Program-made: the position numbers and the translations under genes
Notes under the pieces: model-generated
The model's input: the letters and a program-made list of their open reading frames with translations, nothing else
Database searches by the model: none
Told to the model about the DNA's origin: nothing
NCBI RefSeq assembly: GCF_022271405.1
Contig: NZ_JAJNAL010000011.1
Coordinates: forward strand, 62,001-126,000
Length of the DNA: 64,000 nucleotides
DNA from: Rhodopseudomonas infernalis
GTDB lineage: Bacteria; Pseudomonadota; Alphaproteobacteria; Rhizobiales; Xanthobacteraceae
Direction: 5' to 3'
In this document: positions 15,882 to 23,633 of the stretch, piece after piece
How the letters are laid out: every line of letters starts with the position of its first letter
How positions within the stretch are numbered: position 1 is the stretch's first letter

Positions 15882-18800
15882 TCATGCTTGCGCGGGCGTG
15901 TGGGTAAACACCACTTCGATCAGCGTGCCGGATTGCGGCGCGCTCTTGATGTGGAACTGGGCTCGGTTGGCTTCGACCAGCGCCTTGGTGAGCGACAGGC
16001 TGACGCCGGCGGCTTCGGATCGGTCGCTCGGGGCCGGCGTGCTGAACGGCTGCAGTGCGGCGGCGAGTTCGTCGTCGTTGAGGCGATGGCCGGTGTCGCG
16101 CACGCGCAGGACGACTTCGCCGAAATCACTCAGCGCGGTCGAGACGATCACCTGGCCGCCCGCATTCGCGAGGTGGATCGAGGTGCCGATCAGGTGCATC
16201 AGGATCTGCCGCAGTGCCCGCGTGTCGGCCACCACCGGCGGCAGCGCGTGCGCCAGCGATGTGCGGATGATGATGCGCTCGCGGTTGGCGCGCGGCTGCA
16301 TCACCGCGACGCATTGCTCGACCAGCTCGTTGAGGTTCTGGCTGGTGAAGTCGAGTTCAAGCTTGCCGGTTTCGATCTGCGACAGATCGAGCAGGTCACC
16401 GACGATGCCGATTACGCGCTCTCCCGAGGCCCGGATGTCCTTCAGGTAGTCGCCGTAGCGCTCGTTGCCGAGGGGACCGAAGCGCTCCTCGATCATCACC
16501 TCGGCGAAGCCGATGATGGCATTGACGGGCGTTCGGATCTCGTGGCTGAGCCGCGCCAGCACGTCGGCCTTGGCGCCGGCGGCGCGCTCGGCGAGCTTGC
16601 GCACCTGGCCCAGCTCGGTCTCGATCCGGCGCGCCTGTGACAGGTCGCGGAACACGGCGAAGTAATTCGGTCCCTCCGGCCGCGTGCGGCCGAGCGTCAT
16701 GGTGAGCGGAAACAGCCCGCCTTCGCGCACCCGGCCGAGTGCTTCGAGGCCGTGGTCGAGCAGGCTCTCGGCGCTGCCCGACTTCACGCTGGCGAAGTAA
16801 TCCATCACCGCGTTGTTGCTCTCGGGCGCGAAAAGATCCGGCAGCGAGCGCTCCACCAGCTCGGCGCCGTCATAGCCGAACAGCGCCTCGGCGCTGCGAT
16901 TGCAAGCGCTGATCCGGCCTTCGGCGTCGAACATCAAGATGCCTTCGGCGGTGGTATCGAGGATCGCGCCGAGTTCTTCGGCATTGACCTGGCCGACTTC
17001 GGACGACGCGGCGGCATCTGCACTGTCGACCTGGGCGATCAGTTCCGGGGCGGAGACGGTCGGGGCGTCGGCGGAGAAGATCAGCGCCAACGCCTGGTCG
17101 CCGTCCCAGGTGATGGTGTGCAGCCGGCCGGTCGCCGGCGCGGAGTTCTCGCTCGCGACGGTGATCGGGGCGCCGTCTTCCGAGGTGCTGCTTGCGCCGG
17201 CAGTGCCTTCTGCGACGTAGAGCGCGTCCAGGCCGCCGGCCTCGTCGAGGGTAGCGAGGGTGGCGAAACCCATCCGCTGCAAGAACGCCGCGTTGGCATA
17301 GAGCAGGCGGTCGAGCCGATAGATCAGCACGCCGACCGGGATGAGGTCCATCAGCACGCGATCGCGAGCGCTGTCACCAGCAGCCGGCGTTGCCGGGGGG
17401 GCGAGCCAGTCGGCCTGCGGTGCTGCAGGCTCCGGCATCGCGGATGCGTTGGTCACACTGGGCTCAGCATCGGGCGATGCGTCGGCCTGCTGCATGCGGT
17501 CGTTGTCAGCGGACGGCTCACTGAGCTGATCGTCGTCGGAAGCCTGGGCGAACATTCGATCCGCCGCACCGGCGGCTTCGCTTTCCAACCGCTCCGCAAG
17601 CTGGCGCGCGAGTTCGTTGAACGCGCTGTTCTCGACCGGCGTCAGCGCGGGCGAGCGCGCGTCGTTGGCGGGCCGGAAGGGCAAAACGTTTCTCGGGGGT
17701 TCCACGGTGCTATCCGTTTCTTCAATCTGATGAGGTGAGTCCGCCGCGACAGGCTGGTCGGGGGCGAGCAGAGACGCGTCACGCGGAGTGGAGTCGGCCG
17801 ACAGCGACCGCGGCGGGTGTATCTGAGCGCCGCCGTGCTGACGCAGTGCGGCCAGATGATCGAGGCCAGCAAGATCGCGACACACGCCGGCGCCGCGATA
17901 GCCGACGAACGTACCGTCCCGATTCTGGATCGGCAGGCCGGACATTTCGATCGGCAGGCGAAGGCTGGTGCCGTCCGCCGGCCAGTGCAGCGTGACGCCG
18001 CTCCAGGTGTGACGCTGCGCGATTGCCTGGGCGAACCGATCTTCGGGATCAAGATCGAACGCCGCCCGGATCTCAGCCCAAGGCTGGCCAAAACGGCCTG
18101 CCGCCTCCGGGCCGATCAGCCGAATAAACTCGTCCGACTTCACCGTGAACCGGTGATCGCCGTCGAGCTGCCAGACAAAGCGCAGGGGGTGTCGCCGTGG
18201 CGGCAATGGCTCCGGAGCGATGGGCTCGCCGACTGCCTCTGTCGGCTCATCGGCTGCCTCCGCCGCGAGCTCGTGACCGGCAACTGCTCCTTCGGCAACG
18301 GCGGCGATGGCTGGTGACGCGTCGGCCGATGTGCCTTCGGCCGGCGGCTTCTCGGCGTCCGGGGAAGGTTGTTCAGCTTGCACCGGAGGTTCGTCGGCGA
18401 CCGGCTCCACGAACCGGGACGGTTCTTCAGTGGTCGCGTGCTCCGCGTGCGCGAGGTCCGCTTGAGCCGGACGATCAGCTCTCTCGGAATGCGATGCGAG
18501 GTCCTGAGGGTCGTGCGGGGCGGCTTCGGCTGGTTCGCTCGGGGCCGGAATCGTCTCTCCGAGCAGCGCGAATTCCGCCGGCGCTTCGGTCAGCGTTTCG
18601 AGCGCTTCGTAGTCGGCAAGCGAGGGCTTGGCCGCAGCGACTTCAGCTTGCGGCGATGCGATCGGTTCGGAGGTCTCGGCCGTCAACGCATCGTCGACTG
18701 TCGGCAGATCGATCGGTGGCAATAGCGGTTGTGCCGGAGCGGGCTTTGGCTTGGCTTGCGCAGCCGGATCGGGCGTTGGCGCGTTCGGCACCAGCAACGC

Positions 18801-19430
18801 CACCAGACCGACATCGTCGCCGCTGCCGACGCGTTGCAGCACCATACGGCCGATCCCGACCGGGGTCTCTGCACGGCCGGTGCGCAGCGCTTCGGCGCGT
18901 GCCTCGTCGAGCCCGGCCTCGGTGAGGTTCCGGAAGCCGAGCAGGGTTTGTGCGGCGGCGCTGGCGCCGACGAACAGGCCGTCGCGCGCAAAGGCCGCGA
19001 TCGGGGTTTCGAGACCTTCCACCAGCCCGCGCAGCCGTTCGACCAGCGGCATCGGGCGCCCGACCTGCGCGACAGCAGCGATCAGGATGCCGGCCCTGCC
19101 GTCGGCGAAGTCCAGCCGCGCGCAGGCGCAGGTGACCAGCGCCCCGAGGCGCGCGCCGAACCCGCGCAGCCGCTCCAACCGCGTGGCGCCGTCGGGCGGA
19201 AGGCGGCCAGCCAGATGTGAGACAAGGCGCCGGTGCGGATCGGCGGGGCCGAATCGTCGCATGCCGAGCGTGTAGGCGTTATCGGCACCGAGCAATCGCG
19301 CGCCGACTGGGTTGGCCCAGAGCACACGGGTGCCGTCGACCGACCACAGCCAGACCGGCAGCGCACGGACGGCGTGGGCCGCAAGCCGGGGATCGTCGAC
19401 CCCTCGCAACTGAAAATCCCAACTGGTCAT
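15882..19430 (-). CDS. Large PAS-domain sensor histidine kinase with degraded ATP-binding domain
   Basis: This 1182-residue protein has at least two recognisable PAS-like regions (near 415-525 and 805-925), long linkers rich in Pro, Ala and Glu (about 210-405 and 560-700), and a dimerisation/phosphoacceptor domain with His963 in SHEIRTPVNAIIGF. The following FGPLGNERYGDYLKDI block is typical of the PleC/PdhS group of alphaproteobacterial cell-cycle kinases. The catalytic domain is unusual: the N-box asparagines are missing (MHLIGTSIHL), G1 reads DTGHRL, and G2 reads AAGVSLSL. No membrane segment is evident, so it is probably cytoplasmic. It may be a phosphatase or pseudokinase. Confidence 0.85.
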   Translation of the reverse strand: MTSWDFQLRGVDDPRLAAHAVRALPVWLWSVDGTRVLWANPVGARLLGADNAYTLGMRRFGPADPHRRLVSHLAGRLPPDGATRLERLRGFGARLGALVTCACARLDFADGRAGILIAAVAQVGRPMPLVERLRGLVEGLETPIAAFARDGLFVGASAAAQTLLGFRNLTEAGLDEARAEALRTGRAETPVGIGRMVLQRVGSGDDVGLVALLVPNAPTPDPAAQAKPKPAPAQPLLPPIDLPTVDDALTAETSEPIASPQAEVAAAKPSLADYEALETLTEAPAEFALLGETIPAPSEPAEAAPHDPQDLASHSERADRPAQADLAHAEHATTEEPSRFVEPVADEPPVQAEQPSPDAEKPPAEGTSADASPAIAAVAEGAVAGHELAAEAADEPTEAVGEPIAPEPLPPRRHPLRFVWQLDGDHRFTVKSDEFIRLIGPEAAGRFGQPWAEIRAAFDLDPEDRFAQAIAQRHTWSGVTLHWPADGTSLRLPIEMSGLPIQNRDGTFVGYRGAGVCRDLAGLDHLAALRQHGGAQIHPPRSLSADSTPRDASLLAPDQPVAADSPHQIEETDSTVEPPRNVLPFRPANDARSPALTPVENSAFNELARQLAERLESEAAGAADRMFAQASDDDQLSEPSADNDRMQQADASPDAEPSVTNASAMPEPAAPQADWLAPPATPAAGDSARDRVLMDLIPVGVLIYRLDRLLYANAAFLQRMGFATLATLDEAGGLDALYVAEGTAGASSTSEDGAPITVASENSAPATGRLHTITWDGDQALALIFSADAPTVSAPELIAQVDSADAAASSEVGQVNAEELGAILDTTAEGILMFDAEGRISACNRSAEALFGYDGAELVERSLPDLFAPESNNAVMDYFASVKSGSAESLLDHGLEALGRVREGGLFPLTMTLGRTRPEGPNYFAVFRDLSQARRIETELGQVRKLAERAAGAKADVLARLSHEIRTPVNAIIGFAEVMIEERFGPLGNERYGDYLKDIRASGERVIGIVGDLLDLSQIETGKLELDFTSQNLNELVEQCVAVMQPRANRERIIIRTSLAHALPPVVADTRALRQILMHLIGTSIHLANAGGQVIVSTALSDFGEVVLRVRDTGHRLNDDELAAALQPFSTPAPSDRSEAAGVSLSLTKALVEANRAQFHIKSAPQSGTLIEVVFTHTPAQA

Positions 19431-19777
19431 CGATGCCCGTGCGCGGCGGTTTCGGTCCGGCTCGTGGGCCGCAGCAGCTCGCCGCTGCGGCCGGTCAAGA
19501 ACCTTAACAATTCATTATCGCTGTCGCGCGCCGCCAGGTCCACGATTGCCGCTGCGCTGTCCCAAGCTAAGCACCGATAACCTTAATTCGGCGGTCGGAG
19601 GCTGAACCTTGGTGCGGACATTTGCGTTGTCAGGATGCTCGGCGGTGTAAGGTTGCAAAAATCCCTCGTTGGGTCACGATGACGGTGCTGACGGTCACAC
19701 GGCTGATGCGAGCCGGCGTTATCGTCACGGCAGGCTCGGATGGGGCCATGGAGGCCCCTGCGGAACAGGAGTGGACC
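19431..19777. other. Intergenic region between histidine kinase and phasin
   Basis: This 347-base stretch separates two divergent genes and must hold both promoters. The reading frame of the phasin runs back to 19622, but that part has no phasin-like sequence and no good ribosome-binding site. I see no RNA gene or convincing terminator in it. Confidence 0.5.
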
Positions 19778-20161
19778 ATGGATCAGGATGGGCGGGACCG
19801 GTTCGAAATTCCCAAGGAAGTGCGCTCGATCGCAGAAGCCAGCTTCGATCAGGCCCGCAAGGCCTTCGAGCACATGCTTTCCAATGCGCAGCAGACCGCA
19901 ACGACGATCGAAGATCGCGGCGCCGTGGTGCGGTCCAACGCCAAGGACATCACCAGCAAGGCCGTGAGCTTTGCCGAACGCAATATCTCGGCGGCGCTCG
20001 ACTACGCCCAGCAGCTCGTCCATGCCAAGGATTTGAGCGATGTGATGCGGCTGCACAGCGAATACGTTCAAGCGCAGATGAAGGCCCTCGCCGAACAAGC
20101 CGCGGAGCTCGGCCAGACCGTGAGCAAAGCCGCTCAGGACGCCGCCAAGCCCAAAACCTGA
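19778..20161 (+). CDS. Phasin family protein (first of a pair)
   Basis: This 127-residue, mostly helical protein matches the phasin family, which coats polyhydroxyalkanoate granules. Characteristic parts are EIPKEVRSIAEASFDQARKAF, RNISAALDYAQQL and LHSEYVQAQMKALAEQA. The ATG at 19778 has AGGAG 6 bases upstream; an ATG at 19748 is possible but less well placed. A second phasin follows 220 bases later, so the pair probably arose by duplication. The neighbours hold no synthase gene. Confidence 0.85.
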   Translation: MDQDGRDRFEIPKEVRSIAEASFDQARKAFEHMLSNAQQTATTIEDRGAVVRSNAKDITSKAVSFAERNISAALDYAQQLVHAKDLSDVMRLHSEYVQAQMKALAEQAAELGQTVSKAAQDAAKPKT

Positions 20162-20219
20162 GCGGTATCAAATTGTCGCCGAAGCCCTAGAGTTGTCCTA
20201 ATTGACGCACAATGTGGCA

Positions 20220-20248
20220 GTGCGATGCAATATTATGTTGCATTGCAC
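20220..20248. promoter_or_regulatory. TGC-rich palindrome upstream of second phasin (possible PhaR operator)
   Basis: The arms GTGCGATGCAA (20220-20230) and TTGCATTGCAC (20238-20248) are inverted at 10 of 11 positions with 7 bases between. PhaR repressors of alphaproteobacteria bind TGC-rich palindromes before phasin and PHA genes. The site is 134 bases before the second phasin ATG. Binding by PhaR is inference. Confidence 0.55.
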
Positions 20249-20381
20249 AAATTTCGTGTTAGTATCTCCACTAAAGGATGACCGAAAACGGTCAATCCAG
20301 TTTAGGCCCGGCACTCGGCCCCATATTTCAGTTTGGCCCTTTGCGCGGGTGACTTTGATTTTCCATCAGGAAGGGCGCCCC

Positions 20382-20813
20382 ATGGCCGATTCGAACGATC
20401 CGTTCTCCACCGTTATCCCGTTCCAAATGCCCGAGCAGGTTCGCGCATTCGCCGAGAAGGGCGTCTCCCAGGCGCGCGAGAGCTACAGCAAGCTGCGCGA
20501 TGTCGCCGAGAGCAACAACGGCACGATCGAAGCTGTGTTCTCGTCCGCCAGCAAGGGCGCGACCGACTATTCGTCGAAGGTGTTCGACTTCGTGAAGACC
20601 AACACCAGCGCCAGCTTCGACTTCGCCCACAGCCTGTTCGGTGCCAAGACGCTGCCGGAAGTGCTGGAAATGTGGACGTCGCACGCCAAGAAGCAGGTCG
20701 AAGTGCTGACCTCGCAGACCAAGGAACTCACCGAGCTGTCGCAGAAGGTTGCGGCCGAGACCGTCGAGCCGATCAAGGCCAACGCCTCGAAGATCTTCAA
20801 CACCGCCGGCTGA
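20382..20813 (+). CDS. Phasin family protein (second of a pair)
   Basis: This 143-residue protein is a phasin, with IPFQMPEQVRAFAEKGVSQARESY, the segment SFDFAHSLFGAKTLPEVLEMW and a helical C-terminus. It coats storage granules of polyhydroxybutyrate. CAGGAAGGG lies upstream of the ATG at 20382. A TGC-rich palindrome upstream suggests control by PhaR. The gene ends in a tandemly duplicated 17-base unit that spans the stop, then a strong terminator. Confidence 0.9.
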   Translation: MADSNDPFSTVIPFQMPEQVRAFAEKGVSQARESYSKLRDVAESNNGTIEAVFSSASKGATDYSSKVFDFVKTNTSASFDFAHSLFGAKTLPEVLEMWTSHAKKQVEVLTSQTKELTELSQKVAAETVEPIKANASKIFNTAG

Positions 20814-20855
20814 GCCGGTCCGCCGGCTGAGCCGGTCCGGAGACGCGAATTTCGA

Positions 20856-20882
20856 AGCCCGGGACCTGTCCCGGGCTTTTTT
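20856..20882 (+). terminator. Rho-independent terminator of second phasin
   Basis: The stem AGCCCGGGA (20856-20864) pairs perfectly with TCCCGGGCT (20869-20877) around the loop CCTG, and a run of six T follows. It lies 43 bases past the phasin stop. Confidence 0.93.
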
Positions 20883-20986
20883 GTCGATCCACACCTCGAC
20901 ATTGGTCTGAGGGCGCATCGCGGTCTTGCCAAAGCACGGCGTTGCACCTAGTTTCCGCCCGTTCGCGGCCAAGCTCCGCGCCGGAT

Positions 20987-21063
20987 GCAGTTGTAGCTCA
21001 GTTGGTTAGAGCGCCTGTCTGTGGAACAGGAGGTCGGTGGTTCGAGCCCACCCAACTGTACCA
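20987..21063 (+). tRNA. tRNA-His (anticodon GUG)
   Basis: This 77-base gene folds as a full cloverleaf with CCA encoded. The anticodon arm is CCTGT-CTGTGGA-ACAGG with GTG in the loop, and the T arm is GGTGG-TTCGAGC-CCACC. The acceptor stem is GCAGTTG with CAACTGT, giving a G1-U72 wobble; the discriminator is A73, and the base before position 1 is T, so there is no encoded G-1. This is the odd tRNA-His described for many alphaproteobacteria. Its 3' 17 bases plus the next base form one end of the direct repeat bounding the element at 21.05-24.45 kb. Confidence 0.97.
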
Positions 21064-21064
21064 C
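21047..21064 (+). repeat. att-like direct repeat in tRNA-His 3' end
   Basis: CCCACCCAACTGTACCAC covers the 3' half of the T stem, the acceptor strand, A73, CCA and one more base. It matches 24434-24451 at 17 of 18 positions, including 13 identical bases in a row at the right. Confidence 0.85.
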
Positions 21065-21600
21065 TTGGTGGAAAACTCCCTTCCTTCCAATAACTTGCTG
21101 ATAGATCTGACGTATTTGCGCGCCTTAAATACAAAAGGGCTCACAAATGGCGTTGCGAATGGTCGAGCTGAACAAATCGAGTGACGGGCGCCATGAAGCG
21201 AAGGCGATCCTGATACGAGAAACGAGGGCACTGTGGTGCGGGCAATGCAACCTGAGGCTCCGAGGGAGACGCAACAGAACACAGGGTGCCGTTGTCAGAC
21301 CTAATGGCCACTCGACTGGGTAGACATCTTCAACAGTCTTTCCGCGCTGCTTCCACTTAAGCGGAGGCCGCCGCCCTTTCGGCTCGGCATTTTGAAGCCG
21401 GGGGCCGGGGTCGGCCAAAAAGGGCTCGGTGCTCGAAAGGGGACCCGTAGAACTTAGAGGCCGCGGGGACTCAAGAGGTCAACCAGAGCCCGCGCAGCAG
21501 AGGGCAATCGTCCCGAGCACCGCAGCGGCTACGGTCATTTCCAGTGAGACGGCAAGCACGGCAAGGCCGGCGAAGAAGTTACAGAGCATTGGCGGCCCCC
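21065..21600. other. Left part of the element, no gene supported
   Basis: Several short open frames exist on both strands, but none has a recognisable family, a good ribosome-binding site or the codon pattern of a real gene. It could be remains of integration genes. I see no RNA structure worth naming. Confidence 0.45.
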
Positions 21601-21924
21601 TCAGCCCTCAAGAGCGCGGTAAACGGAAGCGCGGCCGATCTTCAGCGCCTTGGCGATGGCGAAAGCTCCCATGCCCTGCGCGCGCAGCTCCCTGACCTTT
21701 GTGGCATCAATGGACGCCTTGCGACCTTGGTAGACCCCGCGCGCCTTGGCCTCTGCGATGCCCTCCAATTGCCGTTCCCTGCGAAGGTTGGTTTCGAACC
21801 CAGCGAAGACACCGAGCATGTCCAAGAAGCACTGTCTCGCCCCGCGGCGCATCAAAACTTGAGCCTGTACCAGGGTGCGCCGTCGTTCGGGCGGATCTGA
21901 GTGTACCAGGATCTCAGGGTTCAA
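21601..21924 (-). pseudogene. Truncated serine recombinase (resolvase C-terminal part)
   Basis: The readable 107 residues end in the C-terminal part of a Tn3-type resolvase: CFLDMLGVFAGFETNLRRERQ, EGIAEAKARGVYQGRKAS and the helix-turn-helix GAFAIAKALKIGRASVYRAL. The whole catalytic N-terminal domain, with its active serine, is missing, and the first 30 or so residues do not look like resolvase. The gene is therefore a fragment and should be inactive as a recombinase, though the DNA-binding tail could still be made. It points away from the toxin operon. Confidence 0.85.
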
Positions 21925-21932
21925 CCTTTCGA

Positions 21933-21971
21933 TTGCAGAATGATTTCATGAGAGTAGTATCGTGAAATCAT
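21933..21971 (+). promoter_or_regulatory. Promoter with overlapping palindrome before the three-gene operon
   Basis: TTGCAG at 21933-21938 and TAGTAT at 21955-21960, 16 bases apart, make a plausible promoter. The perfect 9-base inverted arms ATGATTTCA (21940-21948) and TGAAATCAT (21963-21971) flank and overlap the -10. The first ATG follows 20 bases later. This is the layout expected for autorepression by the Xre-type antitoxin of the operon. The palindrome is seen; repression is inferred. Confidence 0.6.
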
Positions 21972-21991
21972 AGTGGAATCGGAGCTGTGCC

Positions 21992-23293
21992 ATGAGCAAC
22001 GTTGTTTACTTGCGCCGCGCTCCCGACCAGGTCGCTGCCTTTTTGCGGGTCGGGGGGTCGGGCCATCGTCAGCTTGAAACGCTTCTCATGTCGGGCAAGC
22101 TGCCTTCCAAGCGTCTCGTTCTCGACGCGTCGGCTTTTTCCAGACAAGGCGACTTGGTTGCAGGTCTGAAGCGGGCTGGGCGTGAGCTATCGCTGGATAC
22201 AAACGTCGCTGAGCTGTCTGCTGTCGGGCGCTTTCAGGGCGCCGTTAGAACCGCGCCGTGGGCCCCTGCGGACAAGCCCATCACAGAGAGCGATGTGCTG
22301 GGCAACCAAGCATGGTTGCTTCCCAAGGTGGCACGATTTGCTGTTGAGAACGGTCTTAACCGGATTCAGGCGCCAACCCACTTCTTGGAACGAGGGGTCA
22401 AGGACCCTTGGTTCCGCGTCGACCTTGAGGCGTGTTTACGGCTTCGGCAATTGCTCGACATGGAAGGCGGAAAGGATATCGACATTGACTATCCGCTGAT
22501 GATCAGCGCCGCCACGCTGAATGACGCGACTGAGCGAACGGCCATTATTCCAGCTCTCGCACGTCTTCCGATTAAAAGCCTTTGGCTCCGAATTTCCCGA
22601 TTTGGGGCCGATGCAACACCGGCGGGCGTGAGCAAATACATCAGCGCGATTCGGGAATTTCACGTGCTGGATTTGCCGCTCGTGGCGGACGGAGCCGGGG
22701 GAATGGTAGGGCTGGCCGTTGCTGCCTTTGGAGCGGCAAGCGGGCTTTGCCACGGTGTGGCAGAGAAGGAACGTTTCGACGCGTCCGCTTGGAATAAGCC
22801 TCGTCCGGACAAGAAAAGCAGCGGCGGAAACGCATACTCGGTTCTTCTGCCAGGTGTGGATCGGCTATTGAAAAAGGAAGAAGCGCAGGCGTTGATCGGT
22901 TCGCCTGCCGGAAGGCGACTGCTCAGTTGCCCAAACCGAAACTGCTGCCCATCGGGGTTCGAAGACACCCTTAAGGACCCAAAAGGTCACTATTTGCGGC
23001 AGCGAGCCTTTCAGTGCGATGAACTTTCAGCTGTTCAGGATCTCCTTAAGCCAAAGCATTTCATAGAAAAGATGCTCGCGGCAGCTTCAAGGACTGCACG
23101 GCAGGTTGCGAAGCTCAAAACCGGCGATGAAAAGCTCAGCGAAACCTTGACCAAAAATGCGCTGCGGCTTGAGCGGATGGGAGATGTACTGGAAAACCTT
23201 CAGAAAACGGAAGTAGACGCTACCAGAGTAAGAGCGTTCGCTGAGGCTAGGCCTCAGGAGGGCGGTTCAATAATTCAAGATGAGAGACTTTAA
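21992..23293 (+). CDS. Barrel-like protein of a RES/Xre operon, unknown function
   Basis: This 433-residue protein is not one I can assign. Its first 260 residues alternate short hydrophobic strands (RLVLDAS, RELSLDT, NRIQAPT, YPLMISA, SLWLRIS, LPLVADG) with helices, as in a TIM-type barrel. A cluster Cys313, Cys318, Cys319, His333 and Cys342 could bind zinc. The last 80 residues are charged and probably coiled coil. In outline it recalls phage Beta-type proteins or tRNA-guanine-transglycosylase barrels, but neither is established. GGAG lies 7 bases before the ATG, and its TAA abuts the antitoxin ATG (TAAATG), so the three genes are coupled. Confidence 0.75.
   Translation: MSNVVYLRRAPDQVAAFLRVGGSGHRQLETLLMSGKLPSKRLVLDASAFSRQGDLVAGLKRAGRELSLDTNVAELSAVGRFQGAVRTAPWAPADKPITESDVLGNQAWLLPKVARFAVENGLNRIQAPTHFLERGVKDPWFRVDLEACLRLRQLLDMEGGKDIDIDYPLMISAATLNDATERTAIIPALARLPIKSLWLRISRFGADATPAGVSKYISAIREFHVLDLPLVADGAGGMVGLAVAAFGAASGLCHGVAEKERFDASAWNKPRPDKKSSGGNAYSVLLPGVDRLLKKEEAQALIGSPAGRRLLSCPNRNCCPSGFEDTLKDPKGHYLRQRAFQCDELSAVQDLLKPKHFIEKMLAAASRTARQVAKLKTGDEKLSETLTKNALRLERMGDVLENLQKTEVDATRVRAFAEARPQEGGSIIQDERL
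23241..23257 (+). other. Perfect hairpin just before the antitoxin start
   Basis: CTGAGGC (23241-23247), TAG, GCCTCAG (23251-23257) is a perfect 7-base stem inside the end of the first gene, 36 bases before the antitoxin ATG. It could alter translation or processing between the first and second genes, or be a second operator. Only the hairpin itself is seen. Confidence 0.45.
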
Positions 23294-23632
23294 ATGGCCA
23301 CGGCAGTAGCAAGGATCCTCGGACGACTGAAAGACGAGGGCGGTCTGCAGGGCCGAGACATCGCCAACATCGTTTCAGCATCTCCGCCTACGGTCTCCCG
23401 TTGGCTGAAGGGGACATCCTCTCCCGACATCAAGACGCAAACACGGATCGCTCAACTGGGCTATTTAGTGGATCGGCTATCCGAATTTTACACTGCGGAC
23501 GAGACGCGCCTTTGGCTGCACACGCCCCATCCAATGTTGGAGGGAAAGCGAGCTATTGACCTTTTGAACGATGACCGAATGGAAGACGTCCTCGCGGTTA
23601 TCGAGAGCATGGACGCGGGAGCTTATACGTAA
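23294..23632 (+). CDS. Xre/MbcA/ParS-type antitoxin
   Basis: This 112-residue protein has an N-terminal helix-turn-helix (GRDIANIVSASPPTVSRWLKG, about residues 20-40) and a C-terminal DUF2384/MbcA-ParS toxin-binding part (WLHTPHPMLEGKRAIDLL, then DRMEDVLAVIESM). In known pairs this C-terminal arm inserts into the RES toxin's NAD pocket and blocks it, while the N-terminus represses the operon. It starts directly after the TAA of the 433-residue gene and ends one base before the GTG of the RES gene. The domain order and partner make the call strong. Confidence 0.9.
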   Translation: MATAVARILGRLKDEGGLQGRDIANIVSASPPTVSRWLKGTSSPDIKTQTRIAQLGYLVDRLSEFYTADETRLWLHTPHPMLEGKRAIDLLNDDRMEDVLAVIESMDAGAYT

Positions 23633-23633
23633 A

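Noticed and set aside
15090-19220. Several long plus-strand frames opposite Crp/Fnr and the histidine kinase
   Set aside because: The minus-strand proteins have clear domains; the plus frames have shadow composition.
21125-21418. Possible integrase remnant at the left of the tRNA-His element
   Set aside because: I could not find any integrase motif such as the Arg...His-x-x-Arg...Tyr set in any frame.
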